A stretch of DNA of 9,688 nt, taken from positions 1 to 9,688 of the forward strand of contig JAAYLO010000201.1 in the NCBI GenBank assembly GCA_012521855.1, written 5' to 3'. The number at the start of each line of letters is the position of its first letter. Position 1 is the first letter of the stretch. The notes beneath the pieces are model-generated. The model saw nothing but the letters and a program-made list of their open reading frames with translations. It was not told the origin of the DNA and ran no database searches. The position numbers and the translations under genes were made by a program. Positions 5,641 to 9,688 of this stretch are shown here, piece after piece. The stretch comes from Halanaerobiaceae bacterium (GTDB taxonomy: Bacteria > Bacillota > Halanaerobiia > Halanaerobiales > DTU029).

Positions 5641-7935
5641 TTAAGGCCTGGCTCCATATTGCGGATCATAACCATCTTCGACTATCAGATTCTTTGCTTC
5701 TTCTGTAAGCTCAAGTTCTATATCTTTTTCCTCTAATCTATTACGTAAATCATTCAACATCAAATCAACAATTTCTTTCATATGATCTTTACTTAAGGCA
5801 TGGAATACAATGGTTTCATCTACCCTGTTTAGAAATTCCGGCCTGAAGGTTCTCTTCAGTTCACTCATTACTTTTTCTTTCATATTTTCATATTCGGATT
5901 TTTCATCAGCCTGGGTCTTAAAGCCCATTGTTGCTTCCTTTTCAATCAAATTAGCTCCAACATTAGAAGTCATGATTACTATGGTATTTTTAAAATCAAC
6001 CTTCCGGCCATGTGTATCTGTCAACTGTCCATCTTCCAGTATTTGCAGCAAAATATTAAATACATCTGGATGAGCCTTTTCTATCTCATCAAATAATACT
6101 ACTGAATATGGTCTTCTTCTGACAGGCTCAGTTAACTGTCCGCCTTCCTCATGACCCACATATCCCGGAGGAGAACCAATCATTCTTGAAACTGAATGTT
6201 TTTCCATGTATTCTGACATATCTATTCTGATCATGGCATCCTCATCATCAAACATTGCTTCTGCCAGTGCCCTGGCCAGTTCTGTTTTTCCAACACCGGT
6301 AGGGCCGAGAAAAATGAATGATCCGATGGGTCTTTTGGGATCTTTTAAGCCTGCTCTCGCCCTTCTTACAGCCTGAGAAACTGCTGTGATAGCCTCATCC
6401 TGCCCAATAACCCTTTTATGAAGCTCATCTTCCAGTCTTAACAACTTATCGGTTTCTGCCTCTTCCAGTTTGGTTACCGGTATTCCGGTCCAGCTGGAAA
6501 CAATATGGGCAATATCATCAACAGTAACAGCACTTTCGCTTATACCCTTATTCTGCTGCCAGTTTTCTTTCAATTCTTCCAGCTTTGTCTGAATTTCCTT
6601 TTCCTGGTCTCTCAACTCGGCAGCCTTCTCAAATTCCTGATTTTTTACAGCTGATTCTTTTTCTTTCTGCAGATTCTCCAATTTTTTATTGAGTTCTTTC
6701 AATTCCGGCGGTCTGGTATTACTGCTCAAGCGGACCCTGGAAGCAGCTTCATCAATCAAATCAATAGCTTTATCCGGCAGAAAACGGTCAGTAATATAAC
6801 GATGGGACATATCAACAGCAGCCTTAATTGCTTCATCAGTAATAGCTACTTTATGATGTGCCTCATAGGCATCACGCAAGCCCTTCAAGATTTCCTCAGT
6901 TTCTTCAGGTGTCGTTTCCTCAACCAGGACAGGTTGAAATCTCCTTTCCAGGGCAGCGTCTTTTTCTATATATTTTCTGTATTCATCAAGAGTTGTAGCA
7001 CCGATTGCCTGCAGTTCTCCTCTTGCCAGAGCAGGTTTTAATATATTAGATGCATCTATTGCTCCTTCAGCAGCTCCTGCTCCAACCAGAGTATGAAGTT
7101 CATCAATAAATAATATTATATTTCCGCTCTTCGTAATATCATTTATAACCCCTTTTAGTCTTTTCTCAAATTCTCCCCTGTATTTTGAACCTGCTACAAT
7201 GGAGCTTAAATCCAGGGCAACAACTCTTTTATTCAAAAGAATCTCTGGTACATTATCGGAAATTATTCTCTGGGCTAATCCTTCAGCAATAGCTGTTTTA
7301 CCAACACCAGGTTCACCTATTAATACCGGGTTGTTCTTCGTCCGCCGGCTCAATATCTGTACTACCCTTTCTATTTCTTTATCTCTTCCAATAACAGGAT
7401 CCAGTTTTCCCTCGCGGGCCATTTTTGTGAGATCTCTACTGTATTCATCCAGGTTAGGGGTATCCGTAGTCTTTTCCCCCACCTGCTGCTCCATATTATT
7501 CTGTCCTCCAAGTAATTCAATAATCTGGTTCTGAATATAATTCAGATCTCCGCCCAGCTCAACCAATATCCTGACCGCTACACCTTCACCCTCTCTAATT
7601 AATCCCAGAAGAAGGTGCTCAGTACCTATATAATTATGCCCAAGCCTCCTGGCTTCATCCATGGACAGGTTAAGGATTTTTTTGCTTCTCGGAGTAAGGC
7701 TTACCGGCCTTTCAACCTGTGATTTTCCTTCCCCGATAATCTTCCTGATCATCGAAAGAACCTTATCCTCAGTTATCCCGGCATCAGCCAGAACCCTGGC
7801 AGCAACTCCCTGGCCTTCTTTCACTAACCCTAAAAGAATATGTTCTGTCCCAACATAATTATGATATAAACTTATAGCAGCCTGTTCGGCAAGACTCAAT
7901 ACTTTCCTTGCTCTTTCTGTAAATCTTCCAAACAT
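5641..7935 (-). CDS. clpC: ClpC AAA+ unfoldase, C-terminus cut by an in-frame TAA
   Basis: This is the Hsp100 unfoldase that feeds proteins to ClpP. The frame gives 764 residues; the family usually has about 810. The N-terminal domain has two Clp_N repeats (about 1-66 and 76-142), each with G-T-E-H; E31 and E106 match the phospho-arginine receptor sites of B. subtilis ClpC. D1 has Walker A at 207-214 and Walker B D278-E279. The middle coiled coil (about 408-465) carries a UVR motif, E-F-E-K-A-A-E-L-R-D at 434-443. D2 has Walker A 544-551, pore loop G-Y-V-G at 591-594, Walker B D616-E617, a M-G-F ClpP-docking loop at 670-672 and an N-R pair (703-704) typical of the Arg finger. The frame ends at G-A-R-P (761-764), just after the sensor-2 Arg, where Leu is expected. 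The remaining D2 small-domain residues lie in frame beyond the stop. If the stop is real, hexamer assembly or ATPase activity is likely impaired. The start ATG at 7935 follows AAGGGGTGAT. Confidence 0.95.
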   Translation of the reverse strand: MFGRFTERARKVLSLAEQAAISLYHNYVGTEHILLGLVKEGQGVAARVLADAGITEDKVLSMIRKIIGEGKSQVERPVSLTPRSKKILNLSMDEARRLGHNYIGTEHLLLGLIREGEGVAVRILVELGGDLNYIQNQIIELLGGQNNMEQQVGEKTTDTPNLDEYSRDLTKMAREGKLDPVIGRDKEIERVVQILSRRTKNNPVLIGEPGVGKTAIAEGLAQRIISDNVPEILLNKRVVALDLSSIVAGSKYRGEFEKRLKGVINDITKSGNIILFIDELHTLVGAGAAEGAIDASNILKPALARGELQAIGATTLDEYRKYIEKDAALERRFQPVLVEETTPEETEEILKGLRDAYEAHHKVAITDEAIKAAVDMSHRYITDRFLPDKAIDLIDEAASRVRLSSNTRPPELKELNKKLENLQKEKESAVKNQEFEKAAELRDQEKEIQTKLEELKENWQQNKGISESAVTVDDIAHIVSSWTGIPVTKLEEAETDKLLRLEDELHKRVIGQDEAITAVSQAVRRARAGLKDPKRPIGSFIFLGPTGVGKTELARALAEAMFDDEDAMIRIDMSEYMEKHSVSRMIGSPPGYVGHEEGGQLTEPVRRRPYSVVLFDEIEKAHPDVFNILLQILEDGQLTDTHGRKVDFKNTIVIMTSNVGANLIEKEATMGFKTQADEKSEYENMKEKVMSELKRTFRPEFLNRVDETIVFHALSKDHMKEIVDLMLNDLRNRLEEKDIELELTEEAKNLIVEDGYDPQYGARP

Positions 7936-7963
7936 TATATCACCCCTTTTATATAATCTTATT

Positions 7964-9004
7964 TTATATACTTAAGCGGTTTTGAATTAGTTCTGCTCTC
8001 TTAATGTCCCTTTCAACTATATCAAGTTCCCTGCCGTGTATTTTCTGAATATGTGCAGGCCTGATCAAAATCATCAGTTCACCTAATACCCTGGGATCTA
8101 CATCATTTATTATGCCCATATCTATACCTAATCTAACATGTGAAATTAGATTCATAGCCTCCTCACTGGAGATCTGATATGCATAGCGCAGCACACCATA
8201 AGACCTCCTGATCCTGTCTTTTACCTTTATATCATTCATCAATCCTTCTCGGGCTTTCTTCTCCTGATTAATAATCTCACTGGTAACACTATTGAGGTTT
8301 TCAATTATATCCATTTCTGTATGGCCGAGAGTAACCTGGTTTGATATCTGATAGATATTGCCGATGGATTCACTTCCTTCACCGTACAATCCCCTTATTG
8401 CCAGTCCAAGCCGGGAAACAGCACTCAATAATTTAGCAGCATTATTTGTGAAATTCAGTGCCGGTAAATGAACCATCACTGAAGCCCGGAGTCCTGTACC
8501 TACATTTGTAGGACAGGCTGTAAGATAACCCCATCTTTCAGAAAAAGCAAAATCCAGTTTCTGCTCCAGTCTGTCATCAATTTCACTGGCAATTTCCCAG
8601 GCTTTATTTAACTGCATTCCTGGTTTTAGAACCTGTAATCTGATATGGTCTTCTTCATTTACCATAATACTTATTGATTCCTTATCATCTATAAAAACAT
8701 CCTTTCCTGTACCATTTTCTGCATGAATGGGACTGACTAGATGTTTTTCCACCAACAATTCCCTCTCCAGTTCGGGTAAATCTGACATCTGTATATAATG
8801 CAGACACAGATCCTCAGAAGTTAATGCATCTTTCACAGCTTCAGATACCTTTTTCCTGCTTTCAGTGTCAGCGATATTCGGATACACAAAGTCTTTCAGG
8901 TTACGGGCAAGTCTTATTCTGCTGCTCATTACTATTTCACTATCCGGACCATCTCCAGAAATCCAGTGGGATAAACTGCTATATGCTTTATTCTCCTCAC
9001 CCAT
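7964..9004 (-). CDS. mcsB: McsB, protein-arginine kinase
   Basis: McsB transfers phosphate from ATP to arginines of CtsR and misfolded proteins, marking them for ClpCP. From the preferred ATG the product has 346 residues; a GTG start four codons earlier would give 350. The phosphagen-kinase fold is clear: nucleotide-binding S-S-R-I-R-L-A-R-N at 27-35, N-E-E-D-H-I-R at 116-122, the conserved Cys in C-P-T-N-V-G-T-G at 164-171, and G-E-G-S-E at 208-212, whose E212 aligns by position with the catalytic Glu of known McsB. Near the C-terminus, E-R-D-I-K-R-A contains R332-D333, which I match to the allosteric phospho-arginine pocket described for Geobacillus/Bacillus McsB. All key residues appear intact. 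It is followed by clpC after 28 bases and preceded by its activator gene mcsA, the standard arrangement. Confidence 0.95.
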   Translation of the reverse strand: MGEENKAYSSLSHWISGDGPDSEIVMSSRIRLARNLKDFVYPNIADTESRKKVSEAVKDALTSEDLCLHYIQMSDLPELERELLVEKHLVSPIHAENGTGKDVFIDDKESISIMVNEEDHIRLQVLKPGMQLNKAWEIASEIDDRLEQKLDFAFSERWGYLTACPTNVGTGLRASVMVHLPALNFTNNAAKLLSAVSRLGLAIRGLYGEGSESIGNIYQISNQVTLGHTEMDIIENLNSVTSEIINQEKKAREGLMNDIKVKDRIRRSYGVLRYAYQISSEEAMNLISHVRLGIDMGIINDVDPRVLGELMILIRPAHIQKIHGRELDIVERDIKRAELIQNRLSI

Positions 9005-9010
9005 AATCTT

Positions 9011-9014
9011 CCTC
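9011..9014 (-). promoter_or_regulatory. Ribosome binding site deciding the mcsB start
   Basis: A GAGG core on the minus strand lies six bases before the ATG at 9004-9002. The alternative in-frame GTG at 9016-9014 overlaps this core and has a G-run directly against it, too close for normal initiation. The ATG is therefore preferred. Confidence 0.65.
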
Positions 9015-9531
9015 ACCCCTGTTTTTGTTTTTTTTCTTTTTCTTCAAGTTCCTTTATCTTATCTCTGATTTCAGCTGCCTTTTCAAAGTCCTCGCAAAAA
9101 ACTGCCCTTTGCATTTCCTCCCTGAGTTCTTCAATTTCACGTTTTATTCTAAGAGTTCCGCCTCTTCTTCCGGGAACTTTACCATTATGCAGGGTATTTC
9201 CATGAACCCGCTTAAAAATCGGTTCAATCTGTTCACTAAAGGTATCATAACAATTTGCACAACCAAATAAACCTTTTTGGGTAAAATCTCTATAGCTCAG
9301 ACCGCATTTATCACATTCAAGTTTCTGTTGGTATTGTTCAAATGAATCAAGCTCTGGACTTAATATCCCCTGCAGCAAATTCTGAAATGCGAAAGGGTTA
9401 CCTCCGCTAAAAGGCAATTGCCCTGTCTCCCTGGCACATTCTTCACATAGATATGCTTCTGTCTTTTCATTATTAACTATTTTAGTCAAATGAACAGTAG
9501 CCTTCCTTATATTGCAACGTTGACAGTTCAA
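9013..9531 (-). CDS. mcsA: McsA, zinc-binding activator of protein-arginine kinase McsB
   Basis: The product has 172 residues, close to the usual McsA length. It carries four Cys pairs: C3/C6, C29/C32, C73/C76 and C91/C94, forming two zinc-finger-like units as in the family. The C-terminus, about residues 132-167, is a charged helical UVR motif with D-F-E-K-A-A-E-I-R-D at 148-157. McsA is known to bind and activate McsB and to help control CtsR and ClpC activity; the UVR motif probably mediates protein contact. The start is TTG at 9531-9529, chosen because the family begins M-x-C-Q-R-C, no in-frame ATG lies nearby and a strong ribosome site precedes it. The stop TGA at 9015-9013 overlaps the GTG at 9016-9014 and lies eight bases before the preferred mcsB ATG. 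Confidence 0.93.
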   Translation of the reverse strand: MNCQRCNIRKATVHLTKIVNNEKTEAYLCEECARETGQLPFSGGNPFAFQNLLQGILSPELDSFEQYQQKLECDKCGLSYRDFTQKGLFGCANCYDTFSEQIEPIFKRVHGNTLHNGKVPGRRGGTLRIKREIEELREEMQRAVFCEDFEKAAEIRDKIKELEEKEKKQKQG

Positions 9532-9535
9532 TTTT

Positions 9536-9688
9536 TCACCCCTCCTCCCCGCTACAATGAATTTTTAAAATCACCTCAAGCATGGCAGTCATCATTCTCC
9601 GTCTGATATAATCCCTATATGGTAAATTTACGCCGATTACCTTTTTATTTATTACAGCTTCCATCAATTCCTTCTCTCTTGCATCGAT
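9536..9688 (-). CDS. ctsR: CtsR, class III heat-shock repressor, C-terminal 50 residues (5' end outside window)
   Basis: Only the last 50 codons and the TGA stop (9536-9538) are inside the window; the frame is open to the window edge. The visible part contains V-I-G-V-N-L-P-Y-R-D-Y-I-R-R-R-M-M, which resembles the C-terminal domain of CtsR (family pattern: a short helix, then I-P-x-R-D/E-x-I-R-x-x-M-L). In this family the N-terminal winged helix-turn-helix binds tandem heptad operators upstream of clp genes, and the C-terminal domain serves dimerisation and heat sensing. The DNA-binding half and the operon promoter are not visible, so autoregulation cannot be checked here. The stop lies five bases before the mcsA start and the last codons double as the mcsA ribosome site. 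That tight spacing and the following mcsA-mcsB-clpC order strongly support the identity. Confidence 0.88.
   Translation of the reverse strand: MDAREKELMEAVINKKVIGVNLPYRDYIRRRMMTAMLEVILKIHCSGEEG
9539..9548 (-). promoter_or_regulatory. Ribosome binding site of mcsA, inside the end of ctsR
   Basis: On the minus strand the bases read GGAGGAGGGG, ending seven bases before a TTG codon at 9531-9529. This strong Shine-Dalgarno match supports TTG as the mcsA start. It sits within the last ctsR codons (Ser-Gly-Glu-Glu-Gly), which suggests translational coupling of the two genes. Confidence 0.8.

Noticed and set aside
5600..5680. A frameshift as the cause of the short clpC frame
   Set aside because: The codons on both sides of the TAA are in the same frame and both match ClpC, so no base is gained or lost. 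A substitution explains it; slippage at CCT-TAA would move out of the tail frame.
9005..9016. GTG start for mcsB four codons upstream
   Set aside because: It overlaps the mcsA stop and its Shine-Dalgarno-like bases directly abut it. The ATG at 9004 has GAGG at six bases. The GTG remains possible but less likely.
21..9531. Reassigned TAA codon in this organism
   Set aside because: TAA serves as the normal terminator of mcsB, disA, carD and ispF in this same window, and no other gene has an internal TAA.

Overview
The window is a single run of genes on the minus strand of an AT-rich, low-GC Gram-positive type genome. It is the classical clpC stress locus of Bacillota followed by its usual downstream neighbours. 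In transcription order (high to low coordinates) it reads: ctsR (3' end only), mcsA, mcsB, clpC, radA, disA, a carD/cdnL-family gene, a yacL-like PIN/TRAM membrane protein, ispD and ispF. The order matches Bacillus subtilis ctsR-mcsA-mcsB-clpC-radA-disA-yacL-ispD-ispF, with a CarD gene between disA and yacL as in many clostridial and related anaerobes. The AT-rich codon use, strong GGAGG-type ribosome sites and several TTG starts fit Bacillota. A halanaerobial or clostridial anaerobe is my best guess, but that is inference from overall look, not from a search.

Region by region: 9688-7936 carries the heat-shock repressor tail and the protein-arginine kinase pair McsA/McsB. 7935-5518 carries the Clp unfoldase that degrades McsB-marked proteins. 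5517-5433 is a short intergenic region with a good sigma-A type promoter. 5432-2994 holds the DNA repair and recombination factor RadA and the c-di-AMP synthase DisA. 2993-2904 is a second promoter region with a perfect TTGACA-17-TATAAT. 2903-21 holds CarD, the PIN/TRAM protein and two consecutive enzymes of the MEP isoprenoid pathway. Genes are tightly packed, and I see no convincing intrinsic terminator. At least three transcription units that read into each other are likely.

The unusual feature is in clpC. The open frame stops with TAA right after the sensor-2 motif G-A-R-P, exactly where the family has a conserved Leu (G-A-R-P-L-R-R). Reading on in the same frame gives 40 more codons that look like a normal ClpC C-terminus, up to a TAG at 5518. 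A single base (TTA to TAA) therefore separates this gene from an ordinary 805-residue ClpC. It may be a sequence error, a recent loss-of-function mutation or, less likely, a read-through codon. Everything else in the locus looks intact and ordinary. I found no mobile elements, CRISPR arrays, tRNA or rRNA genes, and no sign of a wholly new system.
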